Shown: positions 1 through 13,000 of the stretch, in pieces
Numbering within the stretch: the stretch's first letter is position 1
Layout: every line of letters starts with the position of its first letter
Made by a program: the position numbers and the translations under genes
The notes under the pieces: model-generated
Told to the model about the DNA's origin: nothing
Database searches by the model: none
The model's input: the letters and a program-made list of their open reading frames with translations, nothing else
DNA from: Stenopsyche tienmushanensis
Lineage: Eukaryota; Arthropoda; Insecta; Trichoptera; Stenopsychidae
Assembly (NCBI GenBank): GCA_008973525.1
Contig: WACJ01000294.1
Location: 186,001 to 250,000 of the forward strand
DNA: 64,000 nucleotides
Reading direction: 5' to 3'

Positions 1-812
1 TTTAATATAATATAGACGATTTTTAATGTATTTAGATGATTTGAAATATTTTTATATTGACATAATTAATATTTTAGTTAGTATTTCTTACTCTATCTTA
101 TTTATAAAATTCAATATTTTTGATATTTAAACTATGTGATTGAAGGAATCATGACTTAAAATTTTTTCAATTTATTGAATGACATATTTCTGGACTTGAC
201 TAGAGTATATTTATGCATTTTTGAATATAGTGCGTCAACCAAACTATCGTTAAAAATCAACATTCAATTAACTGTGTTTAGCCAGAATAAAATAAGTTGA
301 ATAACAAGGATCTATACTTAAATGTAAGATGAACGTTTCATAATAATTGTAATAGTTATTCCATTACTTTAATGGCTAAAAAATAATGTTTATGTTAAAT
401 GAATAGTCTGAAAAATTAACAAATTGTGTTTCCTTATTTTTCAATTTTATGTTAAAAACATCAATAAACAAATATTTGCAATATAGTGTATTAATATTAT
501 ACATGTACACATATTAATAATAAAATCTTCAGACTTTTTTGCTATCATATCTTAAAACCACACATTATTAAATGATTCATTTAATTAAATATGAATAATA
601 CACATAAGTATGTTTATTTTTAAGGAATGGATACAAATATACATTTTTCCCCATAAATTATGATTACTCTCGTGTTGTTTCATATTTAACACTATAATAT
701 CTAGAGTAAATATTTGAAAAGATCGTCGTCGATCGTCATAGTCTGTAACAATTTCACCAGCTCAAGAGCTTACATTTAAACACACAAATATAAATAAGGC
801 ACATCGGAACAA
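1..812. other. 3' flank of kermit, AT-rich
   Basis: There is no coding signal. On the minus strand an AATAAA lies at about 613-618, a possible polyadenylation signal about 200 nt after the kermit stop. Nothing else was recognised. Confidence 0.3.
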
Positions 813-1053
813 TTAAATTAATCTACCGGATCTAGCGTCGGTTATGACTCCCCAGAGTTCTATAATGAAATCATCGGTGAAACCGAATTCTTGTAAATCA
901 CTACCGTCGATCGCGTCCGCTAATTGCATGGAATTTGTGCTGGCCTGTGATAAGTCCCACATTTGGGTGGCCAAATCGCTATCATTAATTCCCATGAACG
1001 ATTCCAAAAGATTGTTGATTTTGTCGATGCCTATTTTTGCTCCAGTCGTCGTG
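813..1053 (-). CDS. kermit: kermit/GIPC last coding exon (GH2 region), phase conflict at its 5' border
   Basis: The exon encodes [36 protein letters not shown] and the ending [19 protein letters not shown], the C-terminal GH2 region that in GIPC contacts myosin VI; it stops with TAA at 813-815. The acceptor TTCTTTTAG lies just before 1053, so the exon opens on the third position of a codon, while the preceding exon ends phase 0. I found no alternative GT or AG that repairs this. An error or indel, a polymorphism or a genuine lesion is possible. The coding content is otherwise open and well conserved. Confidence 0.8.
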
Positions 1054-4000
1054 CTAAAAGAAGTATAAAAACACATTAAAAATGAATAAATAACGTATTT
1101 ATGCCAACATTGATTTGATCATAAATGTATACCTCGTTTTCAATGGCTGCTTGTCCATTGGCTTTAAATCGTAAAGTTTCTTTGCCCGAACCGTATGCTT
1201 GTTTCTTTCCGGCTTTTGCGCTACTCGTTTTAGGTCCAATACTGGCAAAGCCGGACTTGAGCGGTTCAACGAGTCTTATTGTGAATACTGCTCCTTTAGG
1301 AATTTCTTTTAACATTTTGGCAACATCATAATGCCTTTTTCCTACTACATTAACGCCATCTAATTTTTCTATATGATCTCCAACCTGTAAATAATATTAC
1401 GGTTTATTCAATTTTTTCAGTTGTTTAAATACAATAATATCAAACGGTCTAACATAACAATATAGCAATAAAGAGCGAATATAATTGACAAAATTACCTC
1501 TATATGTGGAATACTGTCGATAATAGAACCTTCTTTGATTCGTTTGATAAAAGCGTATCCAGCACCATTGTCGGTGATTGTTAATCCGAGAGAATCATCA
1601 GCTTTTATTACTTCAACTTCTTTTGCTCTGCCTCTTCTATGTGCAAATATAAAGTCATCGAGACCTATTTGAGCTCCTAAAAGTTTCGACATATCTATTT
1701 TGTGAGTGTTGAGTGTGCAAAATAGAATCTGAAATTTAAAAAATAAAATATTTATAAGAATTGGATTGAAATTATGCATTCAAAAGGTTGTCATGTGGTT
1801 TATTGATTTATTTAGTCTATCTATTGTCAATTTGTATATTGCTTTGTACGTTACTCGGCACATTGAACTTCTATGTCTATTTGGTACAATATTTTCATGT
1901 TTGTGCCGCACTTAACATATACAAATAGAAAATATTTGTTTAACATCATCTGCAATACAAATGCAAATATGTCCTATTAATTAAATATTAATATCAAATA
2001 ATAAATTGATTAATAATATGTAGATATAATGTGGAAGATTTGTTTAAAAACTCGAGAAAATTTACATTAAAAGGATGAATAGTTTTTAAGGAGATCTTTT
2101 ATTATAGTGTTAATAATTAAAAATTGCTATTTTTTTCTTCGTGATATAAAAAAAATTTGCAAAGTTATGGGCCAACGAGGTGAATCTGTGAGAGGAAAAA
2201 CTTTAAACGCGTTTTTCTCGAAACTACTTTTTCCAAGATTATGGAAGTCTTCCCACACGCCCTAGATAAGGATTCTTTATGAAATTTGGCAGGCACGTGT
2301 ATAATAAACGTCTTCATCGTATAGACTACAATTATCCAAAAATATTCAAAAATGTTAACAAAAAACTACAAAAAATGTTGTTAAAAAATACAAACTTTTC
2401 TTCGATCGCTCACTATTTTTTTTATTTTCCAATATTTTTTTAAAATTATAGTCTGAGCTATAGACAATATTATACAAAGTAAAATTATGTTTAGTTTTTT
2501 TGCTGCAAATCATCTGTCCAAGATTTAGCGAGGCGCTCATTCGTCATATCAGCGGTCCGAAAAGCGGACCGATTGGACATACAAACTTTGTGGCACCATT
2601 TCGTTCTCTTTTAGGGCTTTTTACGGCATTTTCTATCATAGTTTTTTTAAACAGTAACCGCCAACTATATGTTAAGTCGGGTACTTTTGGGTCTATGGTT
2701 ATATATTATTTTAAAATATGCATTATAATCGCATTTAATATATTGCATTTATAATAGTGTTAGTTTTATATTTTTATATATTTAATAGATTTCCAGAGGG
2801 AGGGGGAAGGGCGGAAGTTAGATACTTGTCACGGGTGTTTCATACCTTTTTTGCGGCTCTGCTAGACACAGTGATGGAAACATTTTTATAAGTTATTTTT
2901 TTGTAAAACTATTGTTAAATATTATTTTTGTGCAGCAATTTTTATTATTAAGGATAACATTTTAAGACCCGAAACTAATGAAGTCCACATCCGGCATTGT
3001 ATGCTGCTTTTTTTAAATTTGGGTTAGAATGCAACTAAAGCCAGTAAAACATTCAAAGATGTTTATGGTGAAGTAGTAACAGTCCGTAGTTGCTAATATA
3101 GGTTTCAGAAATTTAAAAAAACAACGGCAAACAATCGAGGATTTATCGCAAAGACTGGGATCCTCATGGACCACAGTACAAACACATTTAAAACTCATCG
3201 GCAAAACGAATAGGATGGGTGTTATGGGGTAGGATGGATACCGCAAGCCGTAACCGAGCACAACAAAATAGTTCCTTTTTCAAATCAATGCCAAAGCCCG
3301 GATTTACTATAAAAAGGTTATTTTGGGCATATAATGGGACATGTGGGGAATAACTCATTATGAATTAATGAAACTGGGAGAAACTATAACTACACAAGTT
3401 TATTATCGACAATCAGAAGTTTTGTATCAAAAATTTAAAGCGAAACGTCCGTATTTATTCAACAGAAAGAAGACGATACTGCTCATGAAACAAAAATGCC
3501 ACTGAACAAAATACGGGAATTAAACTCGGGAATTCACTGGATTTTTTCCCGGCGGATTTGGGGGAAACGATTAAAAAATGCAGCTGAAGTGGATATGCAT
3601 TTTAAATCGTTTTTTGCTTCTAAGCCGGAAAGTTTTTATAAAAAAGGGATCAAAGGACTGCCAGAGCGATGGGAAGATGCGTTGAATAATAAAGGGAATT
3701 ATATTTAATTGATAAATTATTGTTATTAATAAATTAAAATTCTTTTTACTAAATTTACGAATACTTTTGGGTCTCCCTAATACTAGAAAGTTTACATTGT
3801 ACTAACTATACAAATCATTTTTTTAAAGTAAATTTAATTAAAAAAAAATAATTATAGCCTTCAATAATATCACATCAGATTTAACACATTAACTGCGGGA
3901 AGCGTATTAATACGCGCATTAGGTTATCAATATTTTTACACGATAAAGAGCTGATCGATTGGTCACTCAATGATTAATCATTAAGCAATTTTTGTATTTG

Positions 4001-7000
4001 GTCGTAAAATACGTATACCAATTGTCTAGCGTATCATTTTTTTTTTCATAAAATAATGGCGATAAAACAGTTGTAAATTATTTTATATACATCACCAATA
4101 AGCAAGTGTTTTTGAATTATTTGAAAGACGCACGCGACTTTTATAATACAGTTTTAAATATTAAATTTATTGAACATCATTCGCAAATGTATCCATTTTG
4201 AATAGCAGTTTTCTGCACGGGATTAAACAAAATTTATGAAGTTCAAATGAGTAGTGATTTTGTTATAAATATGCAAATTATATTTACAGCTAACGGTAAT
4301 CCGACAAACGTTTTGCAAGGCAATGTCGGATTGACCAATTTGTCAGAATATAGAATACAGTCTCTGACCCATTGTAGTCCGAATTTTTTTGGAAAGGAGT
4401 ACTTGTAGTCCGAAAAAATGTAAAAAAGTATGCCTGTGTCTTTCCTGGAGAAACCACATATACAAAGCTTCTTTTACCTCTGGATGTTTAGCTTTTTTGA
4501 AAGATTGTCTTTTGTCTGGCACACAATCAGTCCCGGCATCCAGGGACCAGGATTTTCAAGTTTAAGAAACTATGTACATTGATAAATTTGATCAAAAATT
4601 ACTAATAAGTCCATTTGTTTAATATAAACAACATTTTGCATTTTTTACATTGACAAAGCTTTAGCGCAAATATGTACTATAATTGTATTAGGATGTCGGA
4701 TTACAGGGGGCGCCGGATTACTGCGGGTCTACTACATACATCGGGTGTGCTTTTAAATCTTTCAATTGAAGTTCGAAATGATGATTAAATTGAAAAATAA
4801 ATCATCAAGAGAATGGCTTAGATAAAAACATATGTAATAATACGTTGCATAATTTTTATTTTATCGAGCTTAGCCCATTTTGAGTGTTTGCTTATCGCCG
4901 ATTTATAATGGCAGATAAAAATACGATAACGTCTAAGGTCTCAGTACAGATTTAGAAAAGCATAGAAAACGAAACGAAAGACTAATGAAATGAAAAAAAA
5001 ATAAGAATCACCAATATTGCACAATATTTAAATATTTATTGAACAAATTATAAGCATGCGGTGTGCAAATATTTTCTTTATATTTTTGACGAAGCAAATA
5101 AAACCTCTATTGAAACAGGCATTTTAAAAGCGACCTCCATTTTAATCGTTAACCAAACCAACCAATCAGCACCTCAAAATAATAGTATTCTGCATGAAAT
5201 GCATGAGGTCGATCAGCGTGAAAATATTATTTTTATTAACGATCTTTAATTACAAATTTACATGGCGATGAATATTGAACGAGTAGAAATTGTCGTTTGG
5301 CTTGCGTTATTGTGAGCGTGAAAAAATAAATTGGCGGCGTGTAAATATGTGAAAATTTTGATGGGCAATGTGACGCCGTTTTATAAAGGTCGTCGTACGA
5401 AAAAGTATTTATCCGTTTTCATAAATTCAATTTTTCGCCATTGAAAATAAATAATTTAAAAGAGCGTTTTAATTTATGGTCGTCGTTTGACGTTATGATA
5501 AAATTGGTTATTTTTTGCAGTGGCAACATTTTAGTTCGAATTTAAATGACGTTTGAATTATGGCCGCATTTTTTCAGCAGCACAATCACGAGTTGCTTTT
5601 TGTTTATTTCTTATGGTGGCCTCAGAACGGTTCGCAAGCTGCAGATAATGACTTTAAATATATGGAATGGTAACGAATGCTACTTGCTCTTGCAAAGTCA
5701 TTGCTCATGAATCGATTGTTCGTATTGTTTGAAGAGCTCTGGTCGAAAATATTTCCTAGAGTGCTATTAAATGTCAGAAGGTGAATGTACAGACGTCATA
5801 ACTATTCAGTGGATGGAATGGTTTAGTAATAGTTTTGAAATGTCAGAACTTATAAAGGGCGATCACTTTTATATTTGACGTTAAAGTGAGGTTATGTCAT
5901 TCAAATCGTTGGCCATAAAAGATTATTATATAAGTCGCTTTTGTTCCCCTTTTTTAATAAATTAAAAGATTTAATTTTATTAACAGTCCCATACGTCGAA
6001 GTAAAATTGATTACTTCAGAGTATGCAATTAAATTTAAGCCACGAAGCAATTGGCACTTTTAATGTTTAATATTGAGATTAAAAGGTATGAAAACTACAA
6101 TATAGTTCTTATCTATAGGTTATTAATTATTTATAGACAGTAGCACAACAAACAATTAAGTTATGAGTTACTATGATAACTATTCAACTCCACTGTGTCG
6201 ATAATTACTAGGAGCAACTCAATAAAATATTCTTATATTGAATTTATACATCTTATACTAAGAGTACCGGATAAACATTTCGTTTTTTAAATAAAAAATT
6301 CAACTTCAACAATTCAACGGACAAAATTACATTTTTGACTGTTAGATTCGATTTTGAAAGCCATTTTTTCGAATACACTTTTCATCCCTGCTAAAAGATG
6401 TCGAAGAAATGTTGATTATTTAATTTAATTTTATTAAATCTTGACACATTCGAACACTTATAGATTTACTTTCATCACATAGCCTTTATTTTTTAATTAC
6501 ATGTAGAATAATTATTAGTTTGTATTTAGATTGACTGACTTTCTCTCCTCGTCCTAGCTTCACTTCACCAGACCAATATATGCCAACATGGTGCATCCGT
6601 TAAACGTCTCGCAAAATAAAATCCGCACACAAGCAATGCTTGTGCTGATTTAAAAACCTTTTTGGATACACACCCAATAATTCACCAAAGTTTCATCGTA
6701 ATCGGATGAATGGTATAGGAATGCACCTTGTACAAACAAACTATACTACAGATGTTCATTTTTTATACATAGAAGATATATCTAATCTAATGTTTAAGCA
6801 TAAATTATAGTAAAATAAGATCATTAATTCCCAACATTTATGATTTAATTACTTGCATATAAATGCCCCTTCCAAAGCAAAATACGCATCTATGCAAATC
6901 TTTTGAGAAGGACGAAATACAGCTTTATATGTGTGTCTTCAGTTTTGGTAACAAAGGAATATATTTGGTCATATTTTATGTATATAATTGATTTATGTGG

Positions 7001-10000
7001 CTTTCTACTATTTATTGTATTCATAAAGCGTTATGGAGCGTTGAACTCTACATTGGCGTTGATACTCATCAAAGGGCAGGGCCGTAACAGAGAGTTGGCA
7101 AAGAAGGCGCTTGCCGCGGGCACAACAGGGCTTGGGGCGCAAAACGCAGAATACCGACTCGGTCGAGAGTTGAACATGGTTTTTATTTTACTTGTTCAGG
7201 CATGGCGTCCGATTGCAGGTGCTCATTTGTCATGTCAGCGGTCTGAAAAGCGGACCGGTTGGACACACAGATCTTGTGGTTACTGCGTCCTCTTTTATGA
7301 CTTTTTACGGTATTTTCTATGATCTGTATGATTACGGAAATTCCCTCAGGGGCTAATATACATTAGTGGCTCGTGCCATATGAGATCACTAAGAGCGCAA
7401 ATGGCCACTCGAAGTTGAAAATGAGCGTGTCCTTGTGATCATGGATATTGGATTTAAGTTTTGCACTTTTGTTGAGCGGTCTGAGCATGGTTCCGAATAG
7501 CGGAACCAATAAACAGCCCGATTCAGTGGATCATTGTTCTAAAAATGATCATTTTCAATGAGCACTATTCGTGCACTTTAATCGATTATTTAAAATGTTT
7601 ATAATCGTTTTGTTGCGATACGAGAAACACAATGGGCCATAAGATTTATTAATTATCGGAGCACAAAAATTCGAAGAATTTCGCTATCAAATAACCTTCG
7701 TCGAATTCGACATTGGCGACTCGTATAACATAGTTTCAATATGTCAGCCAGAAATTGTAGCAAACTGTCAATATTGATATTGCATTTAACGGTCTTCCAC
7801 AACCAGTATCCATGATCCATAACAGTAACGATATTAAAATCAAGAATTTTGTATGTCAAACGGAAAAAAAACTGGATCATCAGATTCAAGCTGGAATATC
7901 TACTATGGTTGTTAAATGAGTATACAAAGTAGACGGTGGCGTTAATTTGCATGGCTCAGCAGAGTCAATATTTAAGGTAAAATACAGTATTTAAAATCAT
8001 TCCAGATAACATTGGTCATGTAGTAAAATGCAAAAAGTCGTAAGCATAATAATTTATATGAAAAGAATTTAGTATAGAGTTCCCATCTATCGAGCGATGA
8101 TAGGGAAACAAGCGGTGTATGTCTGTATTCCGTGTTTATCAGGATTAAAGGCGTAGGAACTAGGGAATCCAATCCTGGGGCTCGGGACAGTTTTAGGTGC
8201 TCATGAATCCCGGGATTAGTAAAGTAAAACATATATGTAAAGAAAAGTACGTATATGTTTTTCAAATTGTTATATTTACCTTTCCCTACCGGTGATGTAT
8301 TTACTACACCTCGACTCTAATAATGGGAATATCGATATGAAATATAATAGATACGGGGTTCAGATTTTTTGTATTCCTCCGTAATATAATTACGAATCAC
8401 ATTAAAGTATTATAGTATATAAGCATTAATTTGCAGTGACGGAAATAAATAAGTTGTCGGGAAATCGGGAATTTTGCGAATACTTGAAAAATATACAGCG
8501 ATTAGATTAATTATCCTTCCTGGAATTGATTTTTTAAGGCCAATTAAGAAAGCGGAATGGTTGTTCGTGTGTCTGTAGGAATGCTTTGCCTTTGGATAAA
8601 AATAATTAAACATAATTAAGCACAAATAACGAGCAGACGGAAGAAGACCCAAGGAAACACCCCTAATCTAATAAATCAATCATGCTCAGATAAATTGAAC
8701 AGAACGAGGCCAATTACCGATGGACGACATTACAAAAATGGTGAACATTGACTAGATACAGATAGTTTATCATTGGGATGCGTGAATGTCGTTGTTTGTC
8801 GCTTATCTCCTATTAACTCTTTAGATATGAACGTGACCATATGGTAACGCCAGAATCCAACTGTTCTATTTGCACCCAAATTACTTATCATATTTAGACG
8901 ATAAGATAAAATTAATGTGATTCACAAGTATTGTTAATGCAATCATATCAAAAGGGCAAATAGCGACGTTTCATATTTCCGGAAGAAATTAAGTGGCGAA
9001 AATCAGCAACATAATAATGTGAGAATTCAGATTGGATCGTTTATCTGCATAATATGTCATTATCTGCAATTAAGAAAAGATAAACTCGGTTGATTTATTT
9101 GGACATGATGTAAACGTTGCCACAATGATCTCCTGTTTATTTTATATTTGTCATGTTTATGATGATGCATATAAATGTGAAAATATATTATTATTTGTTT
9201 GTTTGTGATCTATACATTCCTATACCATTAATCCGATTTCGATGAAACTATGGCGAGTTATTGGGCGTGTATACAAGAAGGTTTTTAAAATATATTAAAG
9301 TTCTTAATATTTACGTAAATCATGTTTAAATATGATTTTAACTACTTAAAGCGTTAGTAAAAAACGGGTTTTCGATCGCGTTTTTTTGTTGTTGTTTTAA
9401 AATTGGAATTCGACAATTTGAAAATATTATTCGCTCAACAAGTTCGTAGGATGACATATAGTTGGCGCCATTATTGACAAATTTATATGATTTTTAGGGA
9501 GTATGTACCTACTTACGAAATAATACATGTCAAAAGTTCATAGCAACAAGTTACAGTGGTTTTAGTATCGCTACTATTGTAATTTTCAAAACAATGAAGA
9601 TATCTAAATTTAGAGCGTTGATGAAGCATTGGTTTTTAATGAGAAAATATACCGTTAAAGCAAAGCAATGGCTTGACAAGTATTATACGGATTTTGCTCC
9701 ATCGAGACAAATGTCAGACAAGTGGTTTGCTGATTTTAAACGCGGTCGTACAAACACCGATGTTGCTGATTGCTCTGGTCGCTTAAATTCGGCACTTGTT
9801 CCAGAAAACAAAAAATCCCACAAAATAGTTTTGGGCGGTCATATATTGACGTTGTGAAATAGTTGACGCCTTAAAGATGTAAGAAGGCAGTGTATTCACT
9901 ATTTTAGATCAATTTTTGTCCATGAGAATGTTCTGCTCGAAGTGGGTACCGCGTTTGTTCACAATCGATTAAAAACAACAACGCGTCCATAATTCGGAGC

Positions 10001-13000
10001 GCTGTTGGAAGCTATTTTAGCGCAATAAATAGAATTTCGGATGAGATCGGCAGTCAGCTGAGTGGACAGCGACAATATTTTATTCATCGATTACCATGAG
10101 AAAAGAAAGACCATCAAAAGCGATTATTATATGTCTTTTTTATGCATTTGACGGAAGAAATTGTAATAATGGCAAAATTGCACGAATTGCACTTTGAATT
10201 GCTTTCCCATCCACTGCATTCTCCGCATCTGGCTTCAAGCGACTACTGCCTGTTTGCAGTTATAAAAATAATGTCCCAGGGAAAGATATTTGGCACCAAT
10301 AAAGAAGTGATTGCCGAAACTGAAGCCTATTTTTAGGCCAAAGATAAATCTATAAAAAAAGCATCGAAATGTTAGAATGAATTTGGAATTTATATATCAC
10401 TCTCGAAGAAGACTATGTTTTATTTGGTTGTTTATTAAAAGAGTTGTGGTTTAGTCAGTCATCCTACGAACTTATTGAGTGATGTATTTTACTGCCTCAT
10501 TCAGCAAGCAATTGCCTGTTATAATGAAGTTTATGAGGAAAATAAGCAATATGCTATATGGATATATTTATGAGAAAAATAAGCACTTCCATTGCATTGC
10601 TGAAAAATATCAGGAGTTTTATATATACAAATTAATATCTGTTTGTTCGTATGTAATGCGCTGCCGTATCGTTCATCAGATTGCGATAAAACTTCGTCCA
10701 CGTATTGCTAAGGATTGCGCGAGTAACATAGGCATAGTCTAATATATAAAAAGCAATGTTTGTTTGTCGGTATTTAATGGGCTTCTATACCGTTCATCCG
10801 ATTGCAATAAAACTTGGTCAATTTACTGTTTACACTTGCCGGAATAAGATAGGCATAGTAAAAATATTGTATGATGCACCATAGGGGCACATATTAGTCT
10901 GGTAAAATAAAGTGGTTTGGTAATGAAGACTTTATTGGTTTTAAAAGAGCGGACTTTTATTTAAATGAAATAAGTTATTCAGTTTATCATTGGTAGAAGA
11001 GTATTGAAGCCAATGGAAATTATTTTGATGGAATAAATTATGCTTTGTAAAAGTTATGACGTTTTGATGCTCACCTCCGAATACCGAACGTTCATTTGAT
11101 AAGCCCTCATAAATAACCCAACGATTCGGAAGCATGAGCAAGAGGAAATGAATGCAGTTCATTGTTTGACTTTCATGTGCTTTTAGGCTTCATTATAAAA
11201 AAAATAGGGGGGTGCCTTCGACATATTTGAAGGACTTTCAAATGTTAATGGCACAGTTGACATAATCGCAAGTTCGAAGGTCTTCGTCACTGCCGTATTC
11301 TATTTGTTTTAACCCGATGCGCTCGCCTCGCTCCCTATCCTTTTATCTCACGCACTATGGCGACACGTATTTTTCCATTTATAAATAATTCATATTGGCC
11401 GATGACTGAATACACCACTGGCGACTTCCGCAAATCCATCAGCCCATACATCCTGTTCCACTGGTATGGGAGAGCATAAATGCTTCAAGTCAAATGTCAA
11501 CTAGACTGCGACGCCCATCGCTGTAACGATGTGCGACAAAAAAACTCGACAAATGTCGACATATGATAGAAATATCGATTTTCAATAAGGATGACATTTA
11601 CGACGACAGTTTGATATGCGGCCAGGTCGACGATCTGTCAGATTTGTCCATTGTTTATTTGAAAACAGTGTTGCCATCATTGAGCTTTTTTCACATAAAC
11701 GCTCCGGATGGGGAATAATTGCACCGACGCTGCGTAAACGGCGGGATTTATTATTACGGCGTTTCGTCATACGGTATTAAACATTTTTAAATTCTACAAA
11801 ATACAATGCATTAAAACGGCGATAATTATAATCGTAAATTCGTACATACAAGCATAAATTGTAATTTGATCCATCTTGACACGCACATATTTATAAATCA
11901 TTTTATAAACGATTTTGAGATGAACAAGAAGCGATGTTGGATCGTTGGAGTTCGGTATTCCCAATTTGTTGGCAACGCGCAACCCTTATTCTAGCTACAT
12001 GAATTCTTAATTTATTGCCCCGCATGAGCGCACCCCTTTTCCATGAAATTTCGGTCAAATATTTAAAACAACGCCACCATAGTTTATAATCGCTACATGT
12101 TGACGTTATAATAATAAACGAATTTTAAAAAATATCACAACGATCGACATATAAATATACATATGGATAGCCTGAATCATATTTATCTTTTGCATGGATA
12201 TCTCGAATTTACGATTAAGCTAAGAGATACGCGTAGTAATTTTATAAGTGCTTACGATGTCATCGAATCGTAGCTGAGAGCCTTATATTATTATATGAGG
12301 TTATCCAATTATGCATGTTGAAATCGATGCAATTTAATGCCATTGGTGTCATGCAAATTTGAAATCGTATGTTAATATTAGGTTGGGGAATAAGTTCGTA
12401 GCGTTTTTATATTATTTTGTTTTACAACGTTTTTTTTGCTTTTTGACAAAGTGTTATAGTATTATTCGATAGAGCTCTTTCTGTTATACAAATCTGTGTT
12501 AATCATCTTTTCGAATAATTTAATTTTTTATTACCTTAAAGTCTTAAAAATGGAATATTCAAGAGGTAAAAAGCAACATTTTCGAGACCTACTCTTCTTC
12601 GCTTTTCATCGAGGTCAAAAAGCTGCTGAAGCATTCCGGGACATTTGCAACATATACGGAGAAGGTATCAACATAGGAAGGGTTGCAACATATACGGAGG
12701 ATCGCCAAACAAGTCGTAATTTGGCCGAAAAAATGAATTGCGATCATAAAACGATTCTCAATCATCTTCATTCCATGGGATTTGCTGAAAAATTGGAAGC
12801 CTGGATGCCTCACGAGCTTAACGAAAACAACAAAGAAAATCGCCTTCAAATTGCTTCTCAATATTTCGGCTGCCATCGAGCAGCACGCGGTCATAAACAG
12901 CGCTTTTTGTACCGAATCGTCACGGGAGATGAGAAAAGGTGTCTATACATAAACATGAACTAAAGAAAGGAATGGGTAGCTCCAGCAGATACGCCAAAGC

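Noticed and set aside
6903..7322. Plus-strand frame of 139 codons
   Set aside because: It runs across the family A repeat and its flank. The other copies do not keep this frame open.
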